This document shows positions 36,080-44,677 of a stretch of DNA of 64,000 nucleotides, piece by piece (position 1 is the stretch's first letter; each line of letters begins with the position of its first letter). The DNA comes from Bacteroidota bacterium (GTDB taxonomy: Bacteria; Bacteroidota; Bacteroidia; Chitinophagales; Chitinophagaceae). A program made the position numbers and the translations under genes. The stretch is from positions 434,001 to 498,000 of the forward strand of contig JAFDXK010000001.1 in NCBI GenBank assembly GCA_018267965.1. Direction: 5' to 3'. The notes below the pieces were generated by a model, which saw nothing but the letters and a program-made list of their open reading frames with translations, was not told where the DNA came from and made no database searches.

Positions 36080-37222
36080 ATGAATTTTCAATTATCAGAA
36101 GAACAAAAAGCGGTACGTGACGCGGCACGAGATTTTGCCAAAAACGAATTGTTGCCCGGTGTTATAGAACGCGATGAGAAACAAAAATTTCCTGCAGAGC
36201 AAATCAAGAAACTGGGTGAGCTCGGTTTTTTGGGTATGATGACCGACCCTAAATACGGTGGCTCTGGTATGGATACTGTTTCTTACGTACTGGCTATGGA
36301 AGAGATATCTAAAATAGATGCCTCTACTTCTGTATGTATGAGTGTAAACAACTCATTGGTATGCTGGGGCTTGGAAACTTATGGTAATGAAGAACAAAAG
36401 TCTACTTACCTGACAGAGATGGCAAGCGGACAAAAACTAGGTGCGTTCCTGTTGAGCGAACCTGAAGCTGGTTCTGACGCTACATCGCAACGCACTACTG
36501 CCGAAGATAAAGGCGATTATTATTTGCTGAACGGTACGAAGAACTGGATTACCAATGGTAGCTCTGCTTCTTACTACTTGGTAATTGCACAAACATATCC
36601 TGATAAGAAGCACAAAGGTATTAATGCACTGATAGTGCATAAAGACTGGCCGGGTGTAACGGTAGGTGCTAAAGAAAATAAACTGGGTATCCGTGGTAGT
36701 GATACACACAGCATCATGTTCCAGGATGTGAAAGTGCCAAAAGCTAATCGTATAGGTGATGACGGTTTCGGTTTCACTTTTGCTATGAAAGTATTGGCTG
36801 GTGGCCGTATCGGTATTGCTGCACAAGCATTAGGTATTGCAAGCGGTGCTTATGAACTGGCATTGAAATATTCTAAAGAGCGTAAAGCATTCGGTACAGA
36901 AATATCAAACCACCAGGCTATAGCATTCAAACTTGCAGATATGGCTACAGCTATTGAAGCAGCACGTTTGCTGGTATTGAAAGCTGCATGGACAAAAGAC
37001 CAGCATCAGGATTATACCTTACCTGCATCTGTAGCTAAACTGTATGCTTCTGAAATAGCACAGTGGGTAACTAACGAAGCGGTTCAGATACATGGTGGTT
37101 ACGGATATGTAAAAGAATTCCACGTAGAGCGTTTGATGCGCGATGCGAAAATCACCCAGATATATGAAGGTACCAGCGAGGTGCAGAAAATAGTGATCAG
37201 CAGGACGGTGTTGAAAGACTAG
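36080..37222 (+). CDS. Acyl-CoA dehydrogenase
   Basis: This FAD enzyme oxidises acyl-CoA to the 2-enoyl-CoA in fatty acid or branched-chain amino acid degradation, passing electrons to ETF. The 380-residue protein has the standard three-part fold: GFLGMMTDPKYGGSG near 50, the FAD-contacting LSEPEAGSDA and WITNGSSASYYLV stretches, RKAFGTEISNHQAI near 271-285, and the C-terminal MRDAKITQIYEGTSEVQ with the catalytic base E363 in the short-chain/isovaleryl position. Substrate chain length cannot be read from sequence. It has its own promoter and terminator. Confidence 0.93.
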   Translation: MNFQLSEEQKAVRDAARDFAKNELLPGVIERDEKQKFPAEQIKKLGELGFLGMMTDPKYGGSGMDTVSYVLAMEEISKIDASTSVCMSVNNSLVCWGLETYGNEEQKSTYLTEMASGQKLGAFLLSEPEAGSDATSQRTTAEDKGDYYLLNGTKNWITNGSSASYYLVIAQTYPDKKHKGINALIVHKDWPGVTVGAKENKLGIRGSDTHSIMFQDVKVPKANRIGDDGFGFTFAMKVLAGGRIGIAAQALGIASGAYELALKYSKERKAFGTEISNHQAIAFKLADMATAIEAARLLVLKAAWTKDQHQDYTLPASVAKLYASEIAQWVTNEAVQIHGGYGYVKEFHVERLMRDAKITQIYEGTSEVQKIVISRTVLKD

Positions 37223-37243
37223 ATTTTGTTATCAATACGTTTT

Positions 37244-37273
37244 AAAGGTGGTGCAATTGCATCGCCTTTTTTT
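37244..37273 (+). terminator. Terminator of the acyl-CoA dehydrogenase gene
   Basis: A near-perfect inverted repeat of 13 bp (37244-37256 with 37257-37269, two G-U pairs, centre CAATTG) runs directly into a run of seven or more T residues. Confidence 0.85.
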
Positions 37274-37328
37274 AATCTCACAAGTGTATTTTGTTCTTTA
37301 AATTAGTATAGCTAAAAAACCTATAGAT

Positions 37329-37739
37329 ATGAAAAAACAAATCCTAATGGCTGCATTTATCGCAATAAGCGGTATTGCCCAAGGGCAATCAAATAATGCA
37401 GCAGCTACTGTAAAAGAGAATCCTGTAATTATTGGCAATCAAAGCGGGTTTAAAGTAAGTAAATCACAATTGCTTAAAAATCCTGTATTGCGTTTGCAGG
37501 AAGCAAATAAGGATTATCACATCACCAGCTACCAGATATCCTATGTGTCTAAAGAAAAAGGAAGTGATGCTATCGGACCGTTTCTTGTAATGGGTGATAA
37601 CATAAATACAGGCAAGGCTGCAGAGATTTTGAAAATGGCTCAACCGGGAGACCGCATCTTTTTTGAAGGGATAACAGCAGTGAATAGCGATGGCAGCAAA
37701 AGATTATCCGAACTGACCGCAGCAGTAAAAATTGAATAA
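37329..37739 (+). CDS. Secreted stand-alone GldM C-terminal-like protein (second copy)
   Basis: The 136-residue protein has a signal peptide (cleavage after GQ near 20). Its mature part matches the GldM C-terminal domain closely: GFKVSKSQLLKNPVLRL, then ITSYQISYVSKEKG, then MAQPGDRIFFEGITAVNSDGSK and a final beta strand. It contains only this domain of GldM. It aligns with the 34050 protein across IxSFxI/ITSYQI, IGP, PGxxI and DGxK. It might occupy the GldM-C interface as an accessory or decoy, which is inference. Between these two homologues lie yceI, a GNAT gene and acyl-CoA dehydrogenase. Confidence 0.82.
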   Translation: MKKQILMAAFIAISGIAQGQSNNAAATVKENPVIIGNQSGFKVSKSQLLKNPVLRLQEANKDYHITSYQISYVSKEKGSDAIGPFLVMGDNINTGKAAEILKMAQPGDRIFFEGITAVNSDGSKRLSELTAAVKIE

Positions 37740-37763
37740 TAAGAAATGCAGATAAAATTTTTG

Positions 37764-37798
37764 AAAGCTCTGTTATGCAGAGCTTTTTGTTTTTTTTA
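37764..37798 (+). terminator. Terminator after the second GldM-C-like gene
   Basis: A perfect 9-bp stem AAAGCTCTG/CAGAGCTTT (37764-37772 with 37778-37786), loop TTATG, followed by a long T-run. Confidence 0.9.
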
Positions 37799-37848
37799 AG
37801 TTTTTCAATTTCTATAACCTTGTACCTTTCAGTAAACATTAACATACT

Positions 37849-38232
37849 ATGCAAAATGCAATCAGCTGGTTTGAGATACCCAGCACAGACATTGATCGTG
37901 CACAAAAATTTTACGAAACCATTTTTAGCATTCAGCTGATGACCATGGATATGCCTAATCTTAAAATGAGGGCTTTCCCATTGGATGATATGATGGGTGT
38001 AGGTGGTGCAGTAGTTTGGAGTGATGGATTTCACAAACCTTCTGCAACAGACGGGCCACTCATTTATTTAAATGGAAACCCTGATGTACAAACTATTCTG
38101 GACAGAGTAGTTGCTGCAGGTGGCACTGTGATAGTACCTAAAACAGAAATATCACCTGAATATGGCTATATGGGCGTGTTTATAGATACCGAAGGAAATA
38201 GAATAGGATTGCATTCTGTGCCTGCTCAGTAA
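37849..38232 (+). CDS. VOC (glyoxalase-fold) family protein
   Basis: This 127-residue protein has the vicinal oxygen chelate fold, here a single VOC module starting ISWFEIPSTDIDRAQKFYE and ending GYMGVFIDTEGNRIGLHS. The residues that usually hold the metal in this subgroup lie at the ends of the module (FEIP start and the final DTEGNRIGLH segment); I cannot confirm a full metal site. Members range from glyoxalases to antibiotic-resistance proteins, so the substrate is unknown. It is monocistronic, with a strong terminator. Confidence 0.85.
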   Translation: MQNAISWFEIPSTDIDRAQKFYETIFSIQLMTMDMPNLKMRAFPLDDMMGVGGAVVWSDGFHKPSATDGPLIYLNGNPDVQTILDRVVAAGGTVIVPKTEISPEYGYMGVFIDTEGNRIGLHSVPAQ

Positions 38233-38255
38233 TAAAATGACTTTGCAAATAATCT

Positions 38256-38285
38256 AATAAAGCCCCTCATTCGGGGCTTTATTTA
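38256..38285 (+). terminator. Terminator of the VOC gene
   Basis: An 11-bp stem AATAAAGCCCC/GGGGCTTTATT (38256-38266 with 38273-38283) with a 6-base loop, T-rich afterwards. Confidence 0.9.
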
Positions 38286-38351
38286 TTATATCTATACAAT
38301 GTTATTTTACCGTTATTTATAATATTTTAAGGTTATCCCGTTTATTAGCCC

Positions 38352-38359
38352 TATCTTTG
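38352..38359 (+). promoter_or_regulatory. -7 element of the DEAD-box helicase gene
   Basis: TATCTTTG matches TAnnTTTG, 29 bases before the start. A weak TTTTAA sits near the -33 position. Confidence 0.5.
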
Positions 38360-38388
38360 CGGCTTCTTATTAAAAAGTTCTTTATTAG

Positions 38389-40179
38389 ATGATTTCATTT
38401 TCGAGCCTCTCACTGCGAGAGGAATTGACTCGTGCCGTATCGGACATGGGCTTTGAGACGCCGACTCCTATTCAACAAAAAGTTATCCCGCAACTCTTAT
38501 CTCAACCTTCTGATATCATTGGACTGGCGCAGACCGGAACCGGTAAAACTGCTGCCTTCGGACTTCCGCTACTGCACCACACTGACGTTGCACAGAAACA
38601 TGTGCAAGCTCTTGTATTGAGCCCTACACGCGAATTGTGTATGCAAATACAGGAAGAATTTAAAAAATATGGTTACTACATGCGTGGTCTGCGTACTACT
38701 GCTGTGTATGGTGGCGTGCCTATAGGTGGCCAGATACGTGAAGTAAAAGCGCATCCGCAAGTGATTGTAGCAACACCGGGCAGGTTGATAGACTTGCTGG
38801 AACGTAAAGCATTATCGCTGGAGCATGTACAATATGTAGTGCTTGATGAAGCTGATGAGATGCTGAACATGGGCTTCCGCGAGGATATTGAATTTATCCT
38901 TAAGAATACGCCTAACCGTCAGTATACATGGTTGTTCTCTGCAACTATGAATAATGATGTGCGCAATATTGCCAAGCGTTTCATGAGCAAATGGGAAGAA
39001 TATGCCGTTGCTAAAGAAAACGTAGGTAATGAAAATATTGACCACCAATATTATGTAACTAACCATCACAACAGGTTTGAAACCTTGCGCCGTTTGCTCG
39101 ATTTCACACCGGGTATATATGGTATTGTGTTTACGCGTACCAAACAAGATTGCCAGGATATAGCCGAAAAGCTGATGAAGGCTGGCTATCATGTGAGCCC
39201 GCTGCATGGCGATATGGACCAGAAGATGCGCAGCAAGGTGATGGAGCGTTTCAAAAACAAAACCTTACAATGCATTATCGCTACCGACGTAGCGGCTCGT
39301 GGTATTGACGTAAACGACATTACCCACGTTATTAACTATGAATTGCCTGATGATCCTGAAGTGTATACACACCGTAGCGGCCGTACAGGTCGTGCGGGCA
39401 AGTCAGGTATCTGTATGTCTATCGTTACACCTAAAGAAATTTCAGGTATACGCCAGGTAGAACGTCTTTCTAAAACTAAGTTCCATAAGAGTGATATTCC
39501 TGATGGAGCAGAGATAGTACGTAAGAAACTATTCTATTACTTAGAACAAATTGAAACAGCAAAACCTGAAAGTGATTTCGGTAAGATATACCAATCTACT
39601 ATCCACGAACGCTTTGAGGATATGGATAAGGATGAACTCATCCGTCGCCTCGTATGGTTGCAGTTGAAGGAAACCATGGAAGCCTATAACGAAGCCGAAG
39701 ACCTGAATGCAGGTTTTGAGCAACGTGGAGAGAACCGTCAGCGCGGTAACCGCAGCAATGTGCGTTTGTTCATTAATATAGGTATGAAGGATGGCATTAC
39801 CAGTGCTGAGAAATTACTGGCCTTCATTACAGATTCTACAGATATTGAACCGGGTTTGATAGACAGGATTACTGTTCGCGACCTGAGTAGCTTCTTTAAT
39901 GTAAGTGGCAGCGCAGCTGAGTTTATCATCCAAACTATGTCTCAGAAGAAGTTCAAAGGCAGAAAAATAAGGATGGAAGAAGCTGAACAACGTGACCGCG
40001 ACAGAAGTGGTTCGGGTGCAGGAAGAGGTTTTTCCGGAAATAACAGCGAAAATAGAAGCAGGGGTGGAAGCCGTGGCGGATACCCTTCAAATCGCTCATT
40101 TTCAAGGGATAATGAAGGCAACCGAAACCGAAACGACAGAAGCGGTTCACAGAAGTTTAACAGAAGAGATAGGGATTAG
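38389..40179 (+). CDS. DEAD-box RNA helicase with DbpA RNA-binding domain and RGG-type tail
   Basis: This ATP-dependent RNA helicase works in ribosome assembly, RNA decay or cold adaptation. The 596 residues show the Q motif (TPIQQ), Walker A AQTGTGKT near 47-54, PTRELCMQI, TPGRLID, DEADEML near 153-159, SAT, and HRSGRTGRAG. A DbpA-type RNA-binding domain lies near 455-530 (VRLFINIGMKDGITSAEKLLAF). The last 60 residues are a disordered tail rich in Arg, Gly, Ser and Asn (RGFSGNNSENRSRGGSRGGY). The architecture resembles DeaD/CsdA and CshA helicases. The RG-rich tail points to loose RNA contacts. It is transcribed from its own promoter. Confidence 0.92.
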   Translation: MISFSSLSLREELTRAVSDMGFETPTPIQQKVIPQLLSQPSDIIGLAQTGTGKTAAFGLPLLHHTDVAQKHVQALVLSPTRELCMQIQEEFKKYGYYMRGLRTTAVYGGVPIGGQIREVKAHPQVIVATPGRLIDLLERKALSLEHVQYVVLDEADEMLNMGFREDIEFILKNTPNRQYTWLFSATMNNDVRNIAKRFMSKWEEYAVAKENVGNENIDHQYYVTNHHNRFETLRRLLDFTPGIYGIVFTRTKQDCQDIAEKLMKAGYHVSPLHGDMDQKMRSKVMERFKNKTLQCIIATDVAARGIDVNDITHVINYELPDDPEVYTHRSGRTGRAGKSGICMSIVTPKEISGIRQVERLSKTKFHKSDIPDGAEIVRKKLFYYLEQIETAKPESDFGKIYQSTIHERFEDMDKDELIRRLVWLQLKETMEAYNEAEDLNAGFEQRGENRQRGNRSNVRLFINIGMKDGITSAEKLLAFITDSTDIEPGLIDRITVRDLSSFFNVSGSAAEFIIQTMSQKKFKGRKIRMEEAEQRDRDRSGSGAGRGFSGNNSENRSRGGSRGGYPSNRSFSRDNEGNRNRNDRSGSQKFNRRDRD

Positions 40180-40241
40180 GTGTAATATGTGCTTGGATTT
40201 TAAGGATATTTACCATTCCTTTGCATAAATTTTTAATGTGT

Positions 40242-40688
40242 ATGAGGCAGATTGTATTATTCATTTTACTGGCGATAAGCTTTAGTGCTAAGGCACAGGA
40301 AGCTGCTGTGCCTGCTGATATTGACGAAGCAGTTAAGAAAGGTGTGGCCAGTTATTACCACGATAAATTTGAAGGACGTAAGACTGCAACAGGCGAAATT
40401 TTCGATAATGATAAATTCACTGCTGCCAGTAACAAATTGAAATTAGGTAGTTATGTAAAGGTGACTAATGTTTCTAACGATGAGGTAGTTTATGTAAAAA
40501 TAAACGACCGAATGGCTGCTAATAACAAACGCCTGATAGATCTGGCAAGCATCGCAGCTAAGAAACTGCACTTTGCCCACAAAGGCATTACCAAAGTGAA
40601 AGTAGAGGTGGTATCTGAAGAAGAAGGACGCGTAGGTATATTAGCACAAAACGTATCTAAAGAAAAAGCACCTAAAAATACTTTGTAA
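40242..40688 (+). CDS. RlpA-like double-psi beta-barrel secreted protein
   Basis: This 148-residue protein is exported (signal peptide, cleavage after AKAQ) and holds an RlpA-type domain. The sequence GVASYYHDKFEGRKTATGE is the family's N-terminal consensus, followed by LKLGSYVKVTNV, VYVKINDRMAANNKRLIDLASIAAKKL. In other bacteria RlpA is a lytic transglycosylase that cuts naked glycan strands; here the SPOR domain is absent, so I only claim the fold. The start is the ATG at 40242; an ATG at 40236 and a TTG at 40221 are alternatives. Confidence 0.87.
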   Translation: MRQIVLFILLAISFSAKAQEAAVPADIDEAVKKGVASYYHDKFEGRKTATGEIFDNDKFTAASNKLKLGSYVKVTNVSNDEVVYVKINDRMAANNKRLIDLASIAAKKLHFAHKGITKVKVEVVSEEEGRVGILAQNVSKEKAPKNTL

Positions 40689-40741
40689 TTTTTTTGCCCC
40701 GAACGTATTCGGGACAAAGGGATAGAGATAAAAAAACACGG

Positions 40742-40768
40742 AGCCCCTGTACAGGGGCTTTATTATTT
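40742..40768 (+). terminator. Terminator after the RlpA-like gene
   Basis: A perfect 18-base palindrome AGCCCCTGT/ACAGGGGCT (40742-40759) is followed by TTATTATTTTT. It sits just upstream of the SET-domain gene. A second hairpin CCCGAA/TTCGGG lies at 40698-40713. Confidence 0.85.
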
Positions 40769-40775
40769 TTAGCCC

Positions 40776-41162
40776 ATGATACTCCCTTACGTACATGTAG
40801 ATGAAACCGAAGCAAAAGGCAGGGGTATGTTCACCGATAAGTTCATACCTGCTGATAAACTGATTGAGACGGCCCCCGTTATTATCATGAGTGGTGAAGA
40901 ACGTAAGCTATTAGACCAGACCCTGTTGCACGATTATATTTTTGAATGGACGCCTGATGGCGAAAATGGTTGCTGTATGGCGCAGGGGTATATTTCTGTT
41001 TACAACCATTCTTATACATCCAACTGCGAGTATTTTATGAACTACGAGGACAAGACGATAAGCATAAAAGCCGTGAGAGATATAGAAGCTGGTGAAGAAT
41101 TGACCATTAATTATAATGGCGACTGGAATGATGAGAAGCCTGTGTGGTTTGATGTTAAATAA
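40776..41162 (+). CDS. SET-domain protein
   Basis: This 128-residue protein consists of a short SET domain, the fold of lysine methyltransferases. It shows GRGMFTDKFIPADKLI near 16-32, the SAM-site motif YNHSYTSNCEY near 77-87 and the C-terminal IKAVRDIEAGEELTINYNGDW. The N-H-S and E-E-L-T-x-N-Y motifs needed for SAM and lysine binding are kept. The substrate may be a protein lysine, but none is known here. It is compact, lacking pre-SET and zinc motifs. Confidence 0.87.
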   Translation: MILPYVHVDETEAKGRGMFTDKFIPADKLIETAPVIIMSGEERKLLDQTLLHDYIFEWTPDGENGCCMAQGYISVYNHSYTSNCEYFMNYEDKTISIKAVRDIEAGEELTINYNGDWNDEKPVWFDVK

Positions 41163-41230
41163 TAGCTCGATTGCTTAATGGCTCAATTGCTCAATGAATA
41201 GTAACTTTATAATCACCAATCACAAATAAT

Positions 41231-41467
41231 ATGGCTTGGATTGAAAAGGATAATTCACTTTGTAAAGTATTTACGTTTAAGGATTTCTCAGAAGCATTCG
41301 CTTTTATGACGCGTGTGGCACTCATTGCTGAAAAACAAAACCACCATCCGCTATGGACGAACGTTTGGAACAAAGTGGATATACGCCTGAGTACACATGA
41401 TGCAGGAGATATTGTTACTGATAAAGACCGCAAACTGGCAGAAGCAATTGATAAGTTGGCAGGGTAG
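41231..41467 (+). CDS. phhB: 4a-hydroxytetrahydrobiopterin dehydratase-like protein (PCD/DCoH)
   Basis: This 78-residue enzyme regenerates pterin cofactor by dehydrating 4a-hydroxytetrahydropterin. It has the family core [18 protein letters not shown] followed by [23 protein letters not shown], in which the HHP and the late HD are the catalytic histidines. The usual N-terminal helix is shortened; the family has 90-110 residues. No aromatic amino acid hydroxylase (phhA) is in the window, so it may serve another role such as molybdopterin-related chemistry. Confidence 0.85.
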   Translation: MAWIEKDNSLCKVFTFKDFSEAFAFMTRVALIAEKQNHHPLWTNVWNKVDIRLSTHDAGDIVTDKDRKLAEAIDKLAG

Positions 41468-41492
41468 GTTGTGTCATCTTTGGCTTTATAGT

Positions 41493-41960
41493 TTACAGGT
41501 TTGATACTTCACCAATAAGGTTCCCATTTTTAAATTTGAAGTACTCTGAGTCTATACCTTGTAATTTATAAACCTCTTCATTTTCAAGAACCTTGGCAAT
41601 GTTTGAATATGGTGATTTCAAAATCCCCAATAAAATAGCAACTTTAATATCAGAAAAGATTATATAACTATATTTTTCACATATTATAGTTATAAACCTT
41701 ATATTTTGTTCACTTGTATTGGTTATGTTGTTTAATAAACTATCATAACCCTTTACATCAGCATGTGTAACATTCTCTTGCACACCTTTCCTTGTTGAAT
41801 ATACATTCCAGGCATGTTCCCTCTCCAAAACAGAGCCTTTATTTATTATTACATCATGATGTAAGAGCTCTTGTAAACATTCTTCAGCAAAATCGATATT
41901 GCCAATATTATTAGTCAATATTGACTGTATCTTTTCGTATGTATTTTTTATGTCTTCCAT
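41493..41960 (-). CDS. Hypothetical protein, AT-rich
   Basis: The 155-residue protein is predicted soluble with mixed helices, with no recognised domain. Its base composition is clearly more AT-rich than the genes beside it, with many AAT, ATA and TTA codons. A stretch of charged and cysteine-containing helix (IDFAEECLQELLHHDV) is followed by a repeat-poor body. AT-richness and lack of relatives suggest recent acquisition, although this is only inference. It precedes the M14 carboxypeptidase on the same strand with a 21-base gap. Confidence 0.65.
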   Translation of the reverse strand: MEDIKNTYEKIQSILTNNIGNIDFAEECLQELLHHDVIINKGSVLEREHAWNVYSTRKGVQENVTHADVKGYDSLLNNITNTSEQNIRFITIICEKYSYIIFSDIKVAILLGILKSPYSNIAKVLENEEVYKLQGIDSEYFKFKNGNLIGEVSNL

Positions 41961-41981
41961 AACTATTGATACATAAAACCA

Positions 41982-43706
41982 CTACTCAACCCTATATACC
42001 GGATAACGCATAAACTCCTCCTCATTGTATTTAGAGTGGTGGTAGATATAGTCCAACTGTGCATCTGCATTTTTTTCAAAAGCAGCATCAGCATTCTTTT
42101 TATCGTTTAGCTCTTTTTTTAGTTGAGGGTTGTTTTTTAATTCTTCTGCTGCATTTTCTTCAAAAGCATAATCGCTGTAACCACCTTTTTGCTGTAATAC
42201 CGCATCAAAAAATCCCCAGGCAAAATAAGAGTCAGGCGCAGTAGGTTCTAATGTTTCTACTATAAAACGCCTTGCAGGTTGATTGGTAGTGATGATATAA
42301 TCTCCCTTCATCAGCTTGATGTATTGCCGTTCTGTATGTGCTTTTACTTTAGTGTGCAGATAATGACCCTCGTAAGGTTTCTTAACGGTTTCATAGTCGT
42401 CAATATGATAAGCCATTACAAGGATAAAGGTATCACGGTCCAATTCCTGCATTTGAATAGCATTATCCTTTAAGCGGCTGATTACTTTATACCATCCGCG
42501 GGGTATGATGTACGCTTTGGGTATCGTAACAACTTGTGTGGCTTTGTACGTGTTGTAATAAGGTATTTCTTTTGTGTAAGGCTTATTCCTATCGTAATAA
42601 ACTCGAGGCAACCCCGATACTTCACTTGGCTTTGTAACAACTTCATAACCTTTAAAGGTGATGGTGATATGCTTGGTAGTATCCACTTCCCATGCTATCG
42701 GCATTTTGGTGGCTTTCATATCATCTTCAAAATCCTGCTTACGGGTTTGTTTTATTTCATCCGCGTTTTCTGATGCTTCTTTTATGAAAGTCTTCATTAA
42801 TTCATAAGTGCCATCCACACGTTGTTTGTATGGTTTGAGCATATGAGTTTCAGTTACAAAAGCATAGATATGGTACATAGCCGTAAACCCGCTGGCATAT
42901 CTCGGCCCTTCATGATAAGCCTGCCAACCTTTTTCGGGTTCGTGTCCATAGTGATGTACATAAGGTAGCAGATCATATCCCTTACGTTTCATATCTGCAT
43001 ATACTTTAGGTTCAAAGGTTTTTCGCAGGCATAAACCAACGCAACCGCCCAGTTTATCATATTGGGTAGATAGCAAGGTCATAATGTGCTGATAATCGGC
43101 GCCATCACTTACGTGGTTGTCAATAAATATGTCAGGGTTTAGTTCATGAAACAGTTTTACAAGGCTGCGTGTTTCATTGGCATCCATTTTTATAAAATCA
43201 CGGTTCAGGTCCAGGTTTTCTGCATTGCCTCTAAATCCATATTCCAGTGGACCGTTTTGATTAGCACGGCTATACATACCCCTGTTCAGCATACCGCCGA
43301 TATTGAATACAGGTATCACGGCAAGCACTATATTGTCCGGTATTTTTATTGTGCCATTGGCAGCATCGCGTAGCAGTATCATACTGGCATCTATACCATC
43401 GGGCTCTCCGGGGTGAATGCCGTTGTTGATGAGAATGATGATTTTCCCTTGTTGTTTCCAGTGTGAAATATTGAAATCGCCATCTTTATTATAATATACT
43501 ATATGCAGCGGATAATAGGCATCTGTATTACCTGCTTCCTGCATTTTGATGGTTTCATACTTTTCATCCAACTTTTCGTAGTAGGGTATGAGTTGCTGAT
43601 AAGTAACAGATTGAGTACCTCCGCTACGTTCGTAAGTGGTCTCAAAATTTTGTGCATGAAGCTGCACACTGCAGGCAAATAGCAAAAAAATAACCCATCT
43701 TTTCAT
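41982..43706 (-). CDS. Secreted M14 family zinc carboxypeptidase
   Basis: A periplasmic or secreted metallocarboxypeptidase of 574 residues with a signal peptide (cleavage after LHAQ near 19). The zinc site is HPGE near 97-100 (NNGIHPGEPDG) and the third ligand in the DNHVSDGADYQH region near 198-209. The catalytic glutamate is in VTETHMLKP near 283-291. The C-terminal half is a beta-rich domain common to these Bacteroidota enzymes, followed by a charged tail. It probably trims peptides, possibly peptidoglycan peptides. It lies next to the outer membrane beta-barrel gene on the same strand, 40 bases away. Confidence 0.9.
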   Translation of the reverse strand: MKRWVIFLLFACSVQLHAQNFETTYERSGGTQSVTYQQLIPYYEKLDEKYETIKMQEAGNTDAYYPLHIVYYNKDGDFNISHWKQQGKIIILINNGIHPGEPDGIDASMILLRDAANGTIKIPDNIVLAVIPVFNIGGMLNRGMYSRANQNGPLEYGFRGNAENLDLNRDFIKMDANETRSLVKLFHELNPDIFIDNHVSDGADYQHIMTLLSTQYDKLGGCVGLCLRKTFEPKVYADMKRKGYDLLPYVHHYGHEPEKGWQAYHEGPRYASGFTAMYHIYAFVTETHMLKPYKQRVDGTYELMKTFIKEASENADEIKQTRKQDFEDDMKATKMPIAWEVDTTKHITITFKGYEVVTKPSEVSGLPRVYYDRNKPYTKEIPYYNTYKATQVVTIPKAYIIPRGWYKVISRLKDNAIQMQELDRDTFILVMAYHIDDYETVKKPYEGHYLHTKVKAHTERQYIKLMKGDYIITTNQPARRFIVETLEPTAPDSYFAWGFFDAVLQQKGGYSDYAFEENAAEELKNNPQLKKELNDKKNADAAFEKNADAQLDYIYHHSKYNEEEFMRYPVYRVE

Positions 43707-43745
43707 GATGGGTTAAAAGTATAAAGATTTCTTATCTCACCTTGT

Positions 43746-44570
43746 TTATAATCTCATTGATTTGTTTTTGTTATTCCAGCCTTTGTACATCCTGTTGCTT
43801 TTTTCAGCTGTATTCCACCAACCGTCATGACCCCACATCCATGAGAATGGCATAAATATCAGTCCGCACATTATAGTAGGTTTACCTTTCAATGTGAAAT
43901 TAGACAGGTATTTATCGTACATGCCTCCGAAACCATTGGTTTGGCTGATGTAGTCAACATTGGTCATAGCAGCCGTCACACGCAGCTTCATACATATACC
44001 GGCAAAAATGCCAAGCTCTGCTTTTGCATACGGGCTTGCATTGAATTGCACACCTGCGCCATCTTCAAATGAAGTGAGGCTATATGAAGGGTATACACCG
44101 GCACCTAAACTAAAGCACATTCTTTTGCTACGGTCGTATGTACCGTCACAGCCAAATTTATATTCAAGTCCTACAGGTAAGCCTGCCTGAATGGTAACGC
44201 CTGAAAAATCCCAACCTACTGTAGTACCGTAAAGGCCATCTCCTATGCCTTTCCAAAGCATGAAGTTGTAGTTGAAATCAAGGTCGATGGCAAGACAGCC
44301 ATTGCGTCCTCTTTTTACAGGGAAATAAGTGCCCATTGTAACACCATAGGCAAAACTTGTTTTTACATTTCCTGTTCTTGTGATGGTGGTATCGGTAAAA
44401 TCTGCCTTGGTTGACAGGAAATTGCCCTGGTAGTCGGCTGATGTCATTACATAGTTGTATCCGATCTCAAAACGGGACAATCCTTTTCCTCGTTTGTTAT
44501 ATTGGGCAGAAGCTACCAAAGAAAGCAATAGACAAACAGCAGTTAATTTTAAGCTAAGGTTTAATCGCAT
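43746..44570 (-). CDS. Predicted outer-membrane beta-barrel protein
   Basis: The 274-residue protein has a signal peptide (cleavage near ASAQ, residue 23) and alternating hydrophobic strands throughout the mature part, including YNYVMTSADY and DLDFNYNFMLWKG. This suggests an 8-stranded barrel, but it ends in a charged tail (NKNKSMRL) and not in the usual terminal aromatic residue. I recognise no specific family. It is the first gene of a possible two-gene unit with the M14 carboxypeptidase. Confidence 0.7.
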   Translation of the reverse strand: MRLNLSLKLTAVCLLLSLVASAQYNKRGKGLSRFEIGYNYVMTSADYQGNFLSTKADFTDTTITRTGNVKTSFAYGVTMGTYFPVKRGRNGCLAIDLDFNYNFMLWKGIGDGLYGTTVGWDFSGVTIQAGLPVGLEYKFGCDGTYDRSKRMCFSLGAGVYPSYSLTSFEDGAGVQFNASPYAKAELGIFAGICMKLRVTAAMTNVDYISQTNGFGGMYDKYLSNFTLKGKPTIMCGLIFMPFSWMWGHDGWWNTAEKSNRMYKGWNNKNKSMRL

Positions 44571-44677
44571 AGAGGTTCAATTTGACACCAAAATATTAAA
44601 CATTACGTTATTTACCAATAGTTAATGGGTATGCAATTTTAATTTTTTAGCATCTTTAATGTAGGAAACCATTCATT

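Noticed and set aside
41163..41200. Short repeated words ATTGCTTAATG and ATTGCTCAATG
   Set aside because: Only two imperfect copies of about 11 bases occur in a 70-base gap; too short and too few to call a repeat family or regulatory array.
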